64,000 nucleotides of DNA. Source: Syngnathus acus (Eukaryota; Chordata; Actinopteri; Syngnathiformes; Syngnathidae). The notes under the pieces are model-generated. The model searched no databases. It was not told the DNA's origin and saw nothing but the letters and a program-made list of their open reading frames with translations. The stretch lies in the NCBI RefSeq assembly GCF_901709675.1, contig NC_051104.1, forward strand, positions 7,012,501-7,076,500. The letters run 5' to 3'. The stretch's first letter is position 1, and every line of letters starts with the position of its first letter. Both the position numbers and the translations under genes were made by a program. Positions 1 through 12,850 of the stretch are shown piece by piece.

Positions 1-964
1 ACAAAAGGCATGGAAGAAAGGAAAAAAAATTTAAAAATACATTTAATACATAATCAGTCCAGTTGAGACTGAGGAATTTATTTGACGACAACACTGCTGT
101 AAAATGTGACATTGTAAACAAACATGTATAAACAGGGATAATATTGATCACTGCTTTAAAGGAGGACTGGCACGAAAATACACACATTTCCACATATTTA
201 AAAACCTAAAATAAAAAATGTAAAATTTAGGCAAGAGCACGTAGACTCCAGGCGTGAATCTATTTTCTGAGGAAAAAAACATCACGCACCCACATTCTGC
301 CTTCGTACTCGCTTAGTACGATTCCAAGATGCACCTGTCATGGTGCATGGTCACCTTTGCAAACGGGAATTATCTGGAGTGTTTAAAAAAGCTACCAAAG
401 AGCACAACCCAAGTTGCTGGTTCAACGCCCACCGCTCCAAAAGCCTGCAGTTTTCAAAGTTGCCGTCTGACCCTGGCAGGCTGCCTCTCTCTCTCTCTAT
501 CTCTCTCTCTGTGTATTTCATTCTTGGTCCCTCTCTCACATCAGAAGCGTTGAAATGCACCCCAGGGCCAAATAGCACTGAACAACCCCTCTGAGCCAAA
601 GGGGGGGGGGCTGGAATCCGTTTGCCCCGATATTTCACCAGCACCAGCCAGGAGCGTGGGGAGAGAAGTGGAGAGAGAGGGAGAGGCATGGGATGGATGG
701 GAAAACGACAAACCGGGGCTGCATTTATTTGGGGTGTGTGTGTGAATGCCACACTGCAGGCTGTGGGATGGTCTGGAGAAGTGTGAGGTGTTGCTGTTAA
801 GTGGGAAAGAGCATGCACAGATAGCATGGTGGAAGACTTGGGTTGGGGGGGAGAAAAAAGGTGGAGGTGGTTGTTGTTGGGGGGAGATGGAAGGATTGGT
901 CATGCGCAAGGTAAGAAAGAGGCTTTGTTTGATTGTATGTGGGAGAAGGAGGGGGTGAGGGGAT

Positions 965-990
965 GGGAGGGAGGGAGGGAGGGAGGGAGG
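965..990 (+). repeat. (GGGA)n repeat in a G-rich tract
   Basis: A tetranucleotide GGGA repeat of about six units sits inside a longer G-rich, almost all-purine stretch from about 941 to 992. Four or more closely spaced runs of three G on one strand fit the usual G-quadruplex pattern. The repeat is seen directly; folding is an inference. Confidence 0.85.
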
Positions 991-2843
991 TGGCTGAAGC
1001 TGTTGTCTGTGGGGTTATTATTATTGCAGGCAATCCGCGTGTGCATGTGCGTGTGCGAGAGAAGGCGAGATGAGGCGATATGAGATTCAGCTGCAGGGTC
1101 ATTATATATATTTTTTTCCATGTCACAAGGCTAAAAGGAGGTTTGAAGTCACGCACTTCCTGTCATTCCTCCTTTGCATTGGTCGATGCTAACCTGTCGT
1201 ATGAGCAAAGGTAATCAAGCAGTGTGAGAACAAGGCTGATTGACTTTTGTAATATAGTATCATACGACTACGAGCAAAGAAATATTGGTCAACCAATGTT
1301 GGCTACTTTTGGGACATTCCACCTAATTTAATACGACTTTTTTTTTTTATGAGGCGCAGACATCAATCAAGAGGTGTCAGGCGACTGCTGAATCTGGGCT
1401 ATGCTCCTCTTCACAGATGACTGATTAGCAAGCCAAAATCACCAGATCCATCTTCCGACGGTCACTTTTATTACAGTCATTTTTAAAGTGACAGCAACCT
1501 GCCTTGTCTCACAACACTGGCCACCGCATATATATTCTCATCCCAATTCTCATCCGGGTGCCCCCCCACTCGGCCGCATCCGTCTTCCTATCCCCTTCTG
1601 TCACCCGCTGTTTGGTCACTAACTTTCCTGTTGTTTGTTATCCCCGCGCCTTCTTTTTTTTTTTAAAACTACTTCTATCTGACTTTTGCTTCTCAAACAC
1701 ACACACACATACTGTGCTACTCATGTTAGCGTTAGCCTGCCACTCTCCTGGGTAAACTGTGGTGGGCTGCATTTGGTCAGAGATGTGTGGGGATGATGAG
1801 TAAGAGGGAAAAAAATATGACTCTCGCATGAAGCATGTTGGAAGAATTTTGCAAGGGTTTTGTTTGCATGCTAAGGGCATAATCATTTAAATAAAAGGCC
1901 ATATTCGTACTGTAAAAGTCTGACCGTTTTTGATCAACCAGAAACCATTTGAAAACTATGATTATGTAATAAATTCCTGTGATTAATGAATTATTTAAAA
2001 ACATTATGTTTAAGGAAAAGATTATGGAAGCTAATACAATATTTACTAAATTATTGACTATGTTGGTATGCTGTTAACAGAGAGGTGTGCATTTTGTAGT
2101 GGGACTGATGCAATAAAATATTGAATTATTCATTTGTCATCAAAAATGTGTTTGGAATCGGTTAATGCTCTTAAAAACATTTGAGGAAAAATTGAATATG
2201 TTACATGTTTGCAACCTGCAAAGGCGCTATTGATTCAGTTTCAACTAGTTTGCTGTTAAAGAACAATAACAAGCTACAGACTATATAAAGGATAATTCCT
2301 CTATGTAGCATTATTATGTCAAAGACATTTGGGACTAAAAAAAAGACAGAGCAATAGATTCCCCATCTCACTAAAAAGAGCTTTGTTGTTGCTGTCTTAC
2401 ACGAGAGTACTCGCCCTGTGCAAAATAGCTAAAAATGAAACTGAGTGCATAGCGTAGGTCACAGATGCACAGTATTCTAAGAACCAGATGAGTGGGACGG
2501 GTGAGTGCTAAAATCTGTTAGAAAAAGGCTATCAGTGGACCGTCTTGTGGTGGAAATTAGTTACAGAGCTTGTCAGTCAAATTTGCTCTCCTTTCCTCAG
2601 TTTACTTACAGGCTGTTTTGAAAATAAATCCCAGCATCAAATAATGATTGAGAATTTTTTCAAAATGGCAGCCTAGCTCTGTTTACCTAACTGTTTGCGT
2701 ATACACGGAGGCCTGGCACTCTTACAGAGCTCTCCTGTGTCTTGGCAGGAGATATGCTAATCGCAACCGACATCAATCTGAAAAACATCGGGCCAAGTAA
2801 CATGTGTCTGAGATTACATTTACAACCTCCCGAGAAAAGAGGG

Positions 2844-2878
2844 ACACACAAACACACGCGCACGCACGCACGCACACA
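2844..2878. repeat. CA/CG dinucleotide microsatellite
   Basis: Alternating purine-pyrimidine tract that starts as CA repeats and passes through CGCA units. Mixed CA/CG alternation is a Z-DNA-prone sequence type. It explains the threonine/histidine-rich frames translated across it, which are not genes. Confidence 0.9.
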
Positions 2879-4573
2879 GAGATGCACACAAAAAGTGGGT
2901 CAGGTGAGGCAGGCAAACACATTTCAGGGACAGACTCTCATTTACAATGCAAGAAATACAACAAAAAAAGCCGATCGAACACTTTGTCACAAACGTTAAG
3001 GCCTCGATTTTAAAAAGCTTTGGAGTCGCGATGAACAGAAAACATTAGTCAATGCTTTCTTGAATTAATGCCCAACGCAACACGCTTTCCTTTTGTCCAG
3101 ACACTTAAAGTTATGACTTCCTTCCTGTCCCTTTTATTATTATTTTTTCTCACAGAAAAAATGAGTCATACTTTTTCAAAGCTGCAATATGCATTAGACT
3201 TAGATGACAACCTGTGGCATATTTAACAGGGACGTACTTGAACATCAGAATAACGCCGACGTGTGTAAAATATGTCTTGCTCAAACCAAATTGGTTATGG
3301 CCATAAGATGTGTGTGTGTTGTGGGGGCAGATAGACGTGCACACAGGAAATCATAGTAATGGTGCTAGCAGCTGTGTCTGGCTAAGTGAACACATACGAC
3401 TGGAGATATAGTGGATCAGTCCTCCCGAAAGCTCGGGGATCAAGTGTGTGAATATGTGTCGGTGTGACTGCAATGTAAAGTTTCAAATGCATGCAGAACA
3501 TAAAGGATTGGATACGGTAACATTTTTATTACATTTGATTTAGTAAGAGCCAGATCACAACTGAATATAACAATGTATGTATGTATGCACGATTAATACG
3601 AATTTTTTTGCAGCAAACTTCCACAAAATATCATAAAAAAATTACAATATATTTGCTTTAATTTTTAATCTCAGCACACAACGCGTATATAACCTATTAG
3701 ATTTTCTCAAGCACATAGAGCTAAAAAAAAAAAAAAAGAAGAGCATGGTTAAAGGACTTCCAACCTTCAGCACACACCGGGGTTCCAGTAGTGAACCCGT
3801 TCTGAACTTTAGCCCATGAACGCTGTATTTTATGCTAGAAACCTTTGATGACAAGCATGATGACTAGTGTGAAATTCCCTGTAGATTAAATGTCCGGAGA
3901 GTTTTATTCCCAGCCTGGAAATACACACCTGTGTGTGCATTTAACACTGCATTGATTTGGTACATTTTTGGTCCTATGTGTTTTGTATAAAAATCAACCA
4001 ATGTATGAATGCAAGAAAATAGACAGACCAGCATGACAAACTAGTCTCACAAAACACACATGCGCACACAAACTTTTCATTTTCAGATATGTATTGTTGG
4101 ATTTTGAGACACAATTTAGGGAGCGCTATCTGCGCCTCACTGCAAAAGCCATTGCCAATCACCTGTTAGTATGAATTTAACATCTAGATTACTGTGACGA
4201 CTGCATCACACTGCACAAATATTTTGGTTGCCTCAATTAGATAAATGAGCCAGTATTGCATCAGGAATAACAATCATACAATGCAAACAGAAAAATAATT
4301 ATTATTCCTGCAATTCAGATTTAGCACACATCATTTTTTAACTCAATGTTATTGTTGTTTAAATAATTATTTTTGGCACAGACAGTACAGTCACAGCCCC
4401 TCTGGTGAAATAATTTGGAACGCGACAATTTTTTGTGGGCCTGTAAATTTCGCAAGGCCTCATCAAGCAGGCATTATTATTAAGAATGTGGGAAGAAAAG
4501 AGAAAGAATATAGCCTTTCACAACCATTAATACGTTATGTTTTTTTCCTTTTTTTTTTTTTTTTCTTTTTTAG

Positions 4574-4674
4574 TCACCTCACCACTTTGCAATGCCACCT
4601 GGTTGTGGTAAAAGGCTTGTCTGCACTTTGAATGCAGTCAGAGTCAAGGCTGAGCATGAGGAGGTCACACAGAG
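4574..4674 (+). other. Candidate isolated exon, unidentified
   Basis: A long pyrimidine tract (about 4538-4571) ends in an AG at 4572-4573, and 101 bases later AGAG is followed by a consensus GTAAGT donor at 4675-4680. A branch-point-like TTAAT lies about 45 bases before the AG. Of the three forward frames only the one starting at 4574 is open throughout; it gives 33 codons, starting SPHHFAMPPGCGKRLV. I do not recognise the peptide. It could be a cassette exon of a large gene, an untranslated 5' exon, an exon of a long non-coding RNA, or a chance pairing of splice signals. No partner exon was identified in the window. Confidence 0.25.
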
Positions 4675-6022
4675 GTAAGTCTAAATAAAGTCTCCAACGG
4701 GTATGCTTTATAATCTTCAACTAAACATATTGATCCAGTCAACATTCTGCTTAGGGGAGAGAAAGTTGCAGTTTACAGCTTGTATGTGCATACATACCAT
4801 CTCATGGCATGCGCTTCCTTTGCCACAGTTATGCACCATAATTACATTAGACTTATGACCTCTCACAAGGGTGGAGAGCTGGACCATTTATAAAAACATC
4901 TTAATTTCATTCCATTTAAAACAAGAGAGGCCACTTCTGGAAGAGGAGAAGCCTGCACATACACGTATTATATATGAAAAGGAGAGGGGTGCTCTGTTTT
5001 TTATTTCTACTTCACAGTCTTCAGTGAAAGCTCCTTTTGTTGTCCACTGCTTGACTGACTTTAATAAGAAACATTCCATTGTAATGAATGTTGCTTTTAC
5101 ATATTGAATTTGTATTGCTTTGAATAAGGCAATTCCTAGACACAGCCGGAGATGCTAAATATTCAAACGACAGTATGGCAGAGTGCAGGCTCTTATTCTA
5201 ATAATTCCAGTAGATTCCTACATTTGTCTTTTGGGGAGGAAATCAAAATAGGACTGACGGTGATTTTAAACAAACAAGATGGAAGTAAAACTGGTTCATC
5301 ATTATTTTTTTAAATCCACCACCAACAAAATTCAACGTTTCCGCTGAATGTGCTTACACCACGTCCAACTCAAATGACAACTGTGAATCGAATACGTTCT
5401 TATGTCAAGAATCTTTCTCATGTTCGTGCCATGAAAGTAAATCTACTCAAAGGCTCCGGTGGCTGAAATATACCCCACAGAGCTTTTCCATGCTGTGATG
5501 AGAGCTGCTAGTCACCGGCTAGCTTGCGGGTCCGCAACCCCTACGTCGGAATACCTAACGCACCTGCACAAAAAACAAGATAGCATTCCCACTTGCGCTG
5601 TCTGTAAATAGAGCCCAAAACTGACAAGTTACAGTCTTTGCACATGTGCATGTTTTCAGCAATCAATAATTTATCTATCATGCATTTACAGAAGAAACAC
5701 ATATCTGAATTAACTGCGCAGGGTTAAAAGTGCAACTGAAATATTTTATATGAGAAGTGATACATCAAAAAATGAAAGCTCATACCAAGCTGTCTAAATT
5801 TGTAATGTACACATAAGCCTTGAGCTCCTAAAAGATGCAAAACATGGTCTCAATAGATGTTTTTTTTTTTAATGATGCAATTTTAGCGAAGATGGACATA
5901 GATGAGGGAAGCTGCATGCGCATGTGTGTGATATCAACAACGCAACCCTTGATCTGTGAAGAGGAGGCGATGTATCTTAACAGTATATATTTGCACTGAA
6001 AACGATCATATAATGTGAGTTG

Positions 6023-6026
<4 letters not shown>

Positions 6027-6055
<29 letters not shown>

Positions 6056-6077
6056 CTGTGTGTGTGTGCGTGCGTGT
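6027..6077. repeat. (TG)n microsatellite
   Basis: About 50 bases of TG dinucleotides, interrupted by CC once and turning to TGCG units near the 3' end. A second TG tract lies 130 bases downstream (6207-6229). Confidence 0.95.
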
Positions 6078-6206
6078 AGCTACTGAAAGCAATTCCTCAG
6101 AATAACCAGCAACTTGGGCTACCTGCTGGCATGAGCTAAGCTGGAGATCAATAACAAGTGTTTGTGCATCTATGTGCAAGTGTCGGTTGTATTGGTTATT
6201 TGTAAA

Positions 6207-6229
6207 TGTGTGTGTGTGTGTGTGTGTGT
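6207..6229. repeat. (TG)n microsatellite
   Basis: Uninterrupted TG tract of about eleven units. Confidence 0.95.
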
Positions 6230-6449
6230 ACTATACACTTACTGGAAGACTTTCTATATTTGGCTGGTTTTATGAAAGCAATCCATCTGAATCACAGGCC
6301 ATATATATTTCCATCAGCTGAAAATCTCTAAAGTGAAACTAACAATTGTATCAGAGTCATTATACAATTACATGTGAACTGGAGCAGATTAGATGTTAGG
6401 ACCTACATTTTCACACATAGTGCAACATTATAGATCAATCCATGCACTC

Positions 6450-6450
<1 letters not shown>

Positions 6451-6486
<36 letters not shown>
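6451..6486. repeat. (CAGA)9 microsatellite
   Basis: Nine perfect CAGA tetranucleotide units without interruption, so likely to vary in length between individuals. Confidence 0.95.
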
Positions 6487-6696
6487 ATCAGTTGCTATGG
6501 TTTCTGGATACTTTTTTGCATGTCGCTGTAACTTGAAGGGCAGCGTGACCCAGGAAGAGCGACTCCTCTCCTTCTGCTGACACGTCCATTACGCCCTGAC
6601 AGCATGCAGTGACAAACCCAGTAGCACCTTCAACACAACTGTGTGACGTACTCTAGTTTGCTAAGTTTGCATCATCGACAGAATGACAAAATCAAC

Positions 6697-6722
6697 GACC
6701 GTAAATTCTGGACTATAAGCTT
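6697..6722 (+). mobile_element. Possible solo end of an inverted-repeat element
   Basis: The sequence GACCGTAAATTCTGGACTAT and the following AAGC match, with a few changes, the terminal inverted repeat of the intact element at 58361-58536 (consensus TACCGTATTTTCCGGACTAT). No matching opposite end is visible in the next 400 bases, so this is a decayed fragment if real. The match is short, so chance cannot be excluded. Confidence 0.45.
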
Positions 6723-6857
6723 CAAATTAATATATATTTCATTTATCTTCTAGGCTACTAAATTATATTCACCGACCTATCTATCTGACCAATCCATCCA
6801 TCCGTCTGTTTGTGCTGCTGAGTTGCGTAAAAATATTGTAAAAATATCTGAGTGGAA

Positions 6858-6876
6858 TTTTTTTTTTTTTTTTTTT
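6858..6876. repeat. Poly(T) tract
   Basis: Nineteen consecutive T. No target-site duplication or retroposon body is visible beside it, so it is not called as a retrotransposon tail. Confidence 0.9.
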
Positions 6877-8259
6877 AAACTGACCCAGCCACCTGCACTA
6901 TAAAGTGATTCAACATGAACATCATGTGTGTTGCATTGCTTAAAATACTTTTGCACAGTACGTACCGAATGGGACAGCATCAATGAGATTTTGCTTTCAC
7001 AAAGTTACAGAAAGTTAGCTACCAGCAAAGCCCCATTGGCAATTATATTCCCAGCCTAGGACTAAACATAATCACCCCAAAATATGGCGAAATAGTTCTG
7101 AAAGCCTTTTTTGAAGCTAGCAGTGGCTTGGACATGGTAATGAGGATGTTGAATTGGATGTGATTATAAAGAATTGTAGCACTGCTGTTGCTATTGCTGC
7201 ACTGTGTGTACTTCCCTCCTGCCGAGCAACATGGACACCAAACTGCCAACTTTCATTTGAAATTACCGACTGTCCAATTAGTCACTGCAACCAACAGTTC
7301 AATGATCTAGACATCATCCTGGAACAGCATGTTATATCTTATTGGCTGGCAAACAATAATGTTATCAAGCGGGAGGTGATAATGGATTTCGATGTGTCTG
7401 GAGGTGACGGCGCAAAGAGGCTTCAGGGATTGTAGATAAAATGGCATGATTGTGATTTTCAAGTGATTCTTATATTAGATTATTAGATGACTGATAAAAG
7501 TTTGATGACAATCACAAACCTCGTTTCATGTTAGCGAACGATGGGGTGGGAGCGACGAGTGAGTCGAGCACGGAAAAACACAAGTTAACATATTTCATGA
7601 GTTTAATAATATGTATTAAAATTAAATTAGTTATATTTATTAGCAATGATAATATAATTGGGCACACACGTGCATTTTATGTGCCCCCCTAAAGACTGAG
7701 TTCTGCCAGTATTATCAGTTCAGTCAGGCTTATAAAAAAAAAAAACCATTCCATCTCATCACAATACTGTGACACTGCACCAACTTTAGTTGACAATAAA
7801 CGTCAACAGTTCACAATTTGCCACCAGAAAACTTGGGAAAACAAAGATGCAAATGTGCCATCACCAAACAGTTGCACACACTAGGAATTTCAAGAAGCAC
7901 TTAGAAAAGTGGTCCGAAACAACTCCAAACATCCTCAAATGCTCTTAGTAAAAATGCAGAAAAATCCAAGCACTCCCATTATACATAATTTAGGGGAATC
8001 TATATTCATAGAAGTGCAGGGCGTGTTGTGCTCAATGGGGTAAAACGCCCCTGTGTGGCTAATGGAACGGCCTGAGTTGCGTGATTGAGTGAAATGTGCT
8101 GGAAAGATTGGGAGGAATAGCACAGATAAATAAAGAGGGAGATTCTGCTTTTTGCCGGGCTCAGCATTAATGCAGCATCTCCCCAGGTGATCAACACATT
8201 CAAATGAGGAGATGGAAGTAATGCGGAGACAGAAAGAGGAAGGCGGAAGAGAGCGGGGG

Positions 8260-8284
8260 AGAGCGAGAGCGAGAGCGAGAGAGA
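8260..8284. repeat. (GAGAGC)n repeat
   Basis: Hexanucleotide GAGAGC units in a wholly purine-biased strand that begins near 8220. On the opposite strand it encodes serine/leucine-rich frames that are not genes. Confidence 0.85.
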
Positions 8285-8619
8285 CGGCCCACTTGAAGAG
8301 AAAGTCCCGCGCCACATGCACAAGGGCTATAATATCTCATATATCATCGTAATGTTACTGTTGGAAGGTTCAAAGGAAGAGGGCGAAAAAAGGCAGTGAG
8401 AAAATGGATCTTGGCAAATTCAAAGTAAAAAAAGAAAACATAACCATGGGACATTACCAAGGTTCTGCAGTAGATGACTTGAGAAAGCCAAGGCTGTCAC
8501 ATGCATTTCTTTCCTCCTTTTTTCTCGTCGTCTCTTCCATAATTTTGCGTCAAATGTGAGCGGGCAGCCTTTTCTTTTCACCTTCCCCTCTTCACATCCA
8601 TTACCTTTGGAGAGATGCA

Positions 8620-8765
8620 AAGTGAACATTTCAATTGGATTGCAATGGCCAGTTAGCGCTGCTTTGATCCCCACTGCTATTTGGGGCCTCCATTGTTCCT
8701 GATTTGCTGCCTTGATTTGCTTGCCTGGGGATAATGGCCGCAGAACTGCAGTCTGGCCTTCACCC
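8620..8765. promoter_or_regulatory. Candidate conserved non-coding block
   Basis: A repeat-free block of even composition standing out from its surroundings. It holds a TCF/LEF-type CTTTGAT at 8662-8668 and a SOX-type CATTGTT at 8691-8697, with GCCAGTTAGCGC upstream. The motif matches are seen directly; conservation and enhancer function are inferred from appearance only. Confidence 0.28.
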
Positions 8766-11700
8766 GTCTACCTATTTCTTCCTCATCTGAAGCTCATAAC
8801 AAATGACAGTTCCATGTGCAGCGCTACATAGAGTAGCGTCGTGTATCCTACCGTTCAAATTCTTAAGTTGCAGAATCAAAAGTGCTCAATCCCCATGTGA
8901 GCTGACACCAAGCACTTTGGGCGTTAACTCCCGAGATACCGCGTACCTTCAGTTGAGAGGCGGCCTAGAATAAAGAGAAGCGGCTGTTCGCCTGCAATTT
9001 TGTCGGGACACGTCGACTTTCTTTTATCAATCAAACGCTGGCAAGATGAAGATTGATGCAGCACAGACTTCAAGCATGCACTCATCTCGAGATTGTTGGA
9101 ATTTGGCGCGTTCCAAAAAAAAAAAAAACACCTTTCCAAACAGCGTATCGACAATTACGCCCGTCGTTGTCGAAGTGCTTCTTTTTTTTTTTCTTTAACA
9201 CATCTATTTATTGTTGGCTACAAAGTCAAGGATAATAGAATCTTCTTTTTTTCAACAGGGCAACAGGCTTTTTCTATATGACACAGAGTTCACAGAGTGA
9301 TGTAACCTACGTAGCGGTAGGTATAAAAAGGGATAAGCAATTTATATAAGATACAACCTCCTGCACATCATGTTCACTTATATTCCAGGATGGTCGTGAT
9401 TTCGAATAATTGTATCAATCTTATAAGGATATGTTGCTTATAAGGTTATGTTGCATTAGGCAGAACCCATTGCTTTACAGGCTGTTACCGTATTTTGGTA
9501 TTTTCTCCAAAATCAACAGTGCACCTCCAGGATGTTGTGCGACACCAAACTCAGTTGCACTTTCGGGAAAAAGAAAAATCGACATGAATCAATGTTTTCT
9601 CACGAACACCTACATTTTATTTGACTGTTTACACGTTTCTTTATGAATATGGACTGGCGCTGATGGCGATGATCAGTGTGCCATTCACACATACGTACCT
9701 GCAGCAAGTGTAAATAGAACACGCGGCGAGAATTTGCTCGAGTGTCTGGTCTCCTCCCAGATACAAATGAACAATTTGTTTTCCAATTCTTTGCAAACCT
9801 TCATCTCAGACATTCAGCTTTGAAGTAGACAGGGGGGGTGGAATGCAGGGAGGGGTCTGCGCAGATTGTACGATGCCGTGTTTGTCTTCAAAGGGTCCCG
9901 GCTTGCTTACAAATGCGGCGGTGAGTGCAACACCTTCAAGGTAAAATTGATAAATCTCGCTCTTTCATGGCAAAAAAAAAAAAAAAGTTGAATTTGGATG
10001 CTTTTTGGGATGCAAATGTTGTCAAACATAGCAAATAGAATCAAACTGTGCCAAGTAGATAAGATTTGGGGGAAAAGCCAGAAGGTGATTACATTCATGA
10101 ACATCCACTCGTGTCTGACTCGGCTTCATCACAGAAGATTGCAAACGTGTTTTCGTATTTGCCACACTTAAAAGAACCAAGGTGCGATGTAACATGGAAT
10201 ATGATATAAACCCACAATATTTTGCCATAGCGCCAATATTCTTGCTAAAAAATAATCATCCACCTATCCTGTTTGACGGACTGATTCACAATGTAACTTT
10301 CTAGAAACTCTTCAGGCAAACAAACAAGAAGAGAAATGAGTAAAAAAGACAAAGAGAAAAGTCATCAATTGTCCATCTGCTGTGGATGACATCCTTTGCA
10401 CCCTCTCTGTCATGTCTGTCTCATCTGCTTGGATGGACACCGTCTTTCCCCTTCTTTCTCTGGGATGACTGCCTCACTCAAGTCCCACAAGACACCTTTT
10501 TCCCTTCTGTCTCTCGCCTCTTTCTTTCTCTCAGCTGCTACTATCTTCCTCAAACTTTATGAATTAGTTACAACCCACCTCTTTTACTTTCTCATTTTGG
10601 TGTGGCAGCAAATCCAATGTATGCCTCTAGATAAACTGTCTCTCTCTCTGCGTCTGTCTGCCCATCTTACCTCTTGCATCCACCTCAGCCGTCAAACCAA
10701 AAACCTCCTTGGGAAAAATACAAGATTGATTAATTTTGGAGGAGAAATTATATTGATGTATTTTTTTTTTTCACCCCCAAAACCGTCTTCCATCCGCAAA
10801 TGAAATGCAGCTGTGGCTCGAATGAGTTCACAACTCCCTGCCGTCCACGCTGCGTTCTTTTTTCCTAGATTGGGCAGACACAGGGGGTGGCGTGTATGCG
10901 TGTGTACATGCGCGCGCGTGTGTGTCCGACTCCTTTGTGACCGCTTTTCTGAACCCGGAGCCTCCCTGCACAGAGGGAAATGGCGGACTGTGGCAACGAC
11001 AGGGCAGTTTTACAGTGTAGCGGGCTGAATGTTAAACTTATATTTAATGTATGACATTTCACACAAATCATCCGGCCACAGACATGACCCTGGGGTATTC
11101 CGCAGATTGCTTTTTCAGTGCCTCAGCAACTGTGGGATTGTTCGTCCCACTGAGAGAGGAGAGAGAGAGCGAACGACGGGGAGCGAAAGAGAGAGAGAGT
11201 TTTGAAGGAGAAAAAAAAAAGAAGACTTTGAATTTGGTGGAATGATCGCCCTCTCGCCACTTTGTCCGTCTTTTTTTTTTTGTTGGTTCTTTTTCTCTGT
11301 GATATCATGATCGCAGGCCGTGCCAAATTGAAAACATCTTTGGCAGTCTGGAGGCTGTATGAAATACCCATACATTATATGTCGTACAACACCAGATTGG
11401 ATAGCAAAACAATTATGCCGCTTTGCCGTCTCGAAAGATCCTCCCCGCGCCCCTCTCAGGCCTCCCCGTCCTTTAATTTCTATGAAGAAAAAAAAAAATG
11501 CTGTAAATATTGCACGTCTGATTCCCTCTGTGGGGATACATGATATGGAAATAGCGGCAGGCACAATAAGTTCATGAATACGCAGCGAGGGAGGCCCGAG
11601 CATGCCCCTCAAAAAACACTCAGGCGCTGAAAATAAATATAGGGCTGCGGCAAGCTTTTCAAACTGCCCTAAACCATACAAGCAAAGCAGCAAAAAATAA

Positions 11701-12760
11701 AAATCAACATTTTCTTGGCCTTTCTTGTCAGCTCAGCCTTGCAAAACAAAGCATTGATACCAACTGACTGTGGTAAGCGTCATCCATTTTATCAGAAGGG
11801 ACATTTTTCAACATTTTGGCCCGTTTTGTTGCTGCCAAGAGCCGCGCCGTCCACTAAATCAGCGTCACTCTCGCTTCTCAAGGTTAGAGAACGCGAGTGG
11901 GGAGTTAAGGAGCATTAGGGCATGCTTACCTGTCACACTCAAAATAGCATGGACACACACCTGTGCGCACATGTACACAAACAAATCAACGTACGTGTGA
12001 GAGAAGAATTAGGGCCACAATGGAAGCAAAAGACGTTTTGATTTTACAATTCACAACTGTATGAGATGAAAGTCATTGTTGTCATATGATGAAAGTCATA
12101 TTTATTATTTTATTTTTATTTTCATAATGCTGTGACTTATTTTTCATGTAATATAACACATTCTTGTAACATTCTAAATTTCCTTTATTCTCTAAAATAT
12201 GTCCCAACATCCTTTTCCTACCATTTTGCATAAATTGCAACTTTTTCTTCTACCATAAATTCAATGTACGTATTTCTCATAACAAATTTTGTCTTGTAAA
12301 AAAGTATTATATTTACCAAACAATATTTCCTAATAATATGATTTTCTCATTTGCATTCTAACTCATAGCATCGGTCAATTCCGCTTTATTGGAAGTCAAA
12401 AATGCATTGCAATTGTTTTTCTGCAGTAGCTACTAACCAACCGCATTGTCAATTGTACCAACCTATATATAAAAATAACATGACCTCATCACACGCCCAA
12501 GCATGAAATATTTGGGCAGATGAAGACTAAAAAATACTTCAAACTCACAACACAATTTGGCAGCGTACTCATGAGAAACAAGTGAGTGCATGATGTCTAA
12601 TTATGCAGACACGTTTGATAGGGTTCGCAATGTCAGCACTGTAAACACTACAAGAGAGATAACAAAGAAAATCATAGACTGTAGTGTAGTAAAGCCCCCT
12701 TGAAACCACACACCCAAATACACAAACACTCACTCACAAGTCCCGACCACAGCCTACAGC
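8766..12760. other. Non-coding stretch with homopolymers
   Basis: No gene is supported. It contains fourteen A at 9115-9128, eleven T at 9182-9192, fifteen A at 9972-9986, a pyrimidine-rich stretch at about 10390-10700, a TG/CG tract at 10891-10925 and purine-rich DNA at 11150-11220. A 12-base direct repeat GATGAAAGTCAT occurs at 12065-12076 and 12088-12099. The 192-codon minus-strand frame at 11115-11693 runs through poly-lysine, poly-phenylalanine and serine/leucine low-complexity segments and is rejected as a gene. Confidence 0.6.
10891..10925. repeat. TG/CG alternating tract
   Basis: Alternating purine-pyrimidine sequence mixing TG and CG steps, including CGCGCGCG-type runs. Z-DNA-prone by composition. 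Confidence 0.85.
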
Positions 12761-12850
12761 ATAATTAGCAGTTTTCCCTCCGGGCGGGCGCTGGGAAACC
12801 TGTTCCTAATTGGAACCCAGTTGGGATTTTACATGGATTAAAATACATGA
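12761..12850. promoter_or_regulatory. Candidate conserved non-coding block with homeodomain cores
   Basis: Within 90 bases there is TAATTAG at 12762-12768, an interrupted palindrome GTTCC-TAATT-GGAAC at 12802-12816, and a bicoid-type GGATTA at 12835-12840. This density of homeodomain-type cores in an otherwise simple-repeat-free block is typical of developmental enhancers. Conservation is not tested. Confidence 0.3.

Larger units (their letters stand above)
1..4537. other. Non-coding stretch with simple repeats
   Basis: No gene is supported here. The stretch is AT-rich DNA carrying a (CT)n tract at 485-510, a run of ten G at 601-610, a G-rich strand with a (GGGA)n core at 965-990, eleven T at 1654-1664, a CA/CG alternating tract at 2844-2878 and fourteen A at 3723-3736. 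Open frames between 329 and 1156 overlap on both strands and follow these low-complexity tracts, so I treat them as chance. From about 1880 to 2680 I see nothing beyond AT-rich unique sequence. Confidence 0.6.
4681..8619. other. Non-coding stretch rich in TG microsatellites
   Basis: No gene is supported. Contents that can be named are TG tracts at 6027-6077 and 6207-6229, a (CAGA)9 tract at 6451-6486, a fragment of an inverted-repeat element near 6697, nineteen T at 6858-6876 and a purine-rich GAGAGC repeat at 8260-8284. The remainder is AT-rich unique sequence with only short, unrecognisable open frames. Confidence 0.6.

Noticed and set aside
351-827. 158-codon minus-strand frame near the window start
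   Set aside because: Proline, serine and arginine-rich composition follows the (CT)n and G-rich repeats; frames on both strands overlap it.
11115-11693. 192-codon minus-strand open frame
   Set aside because: It runs through lysine and phenylalanine runs and serine/leucine repeats derived from A/T and GA tracts.
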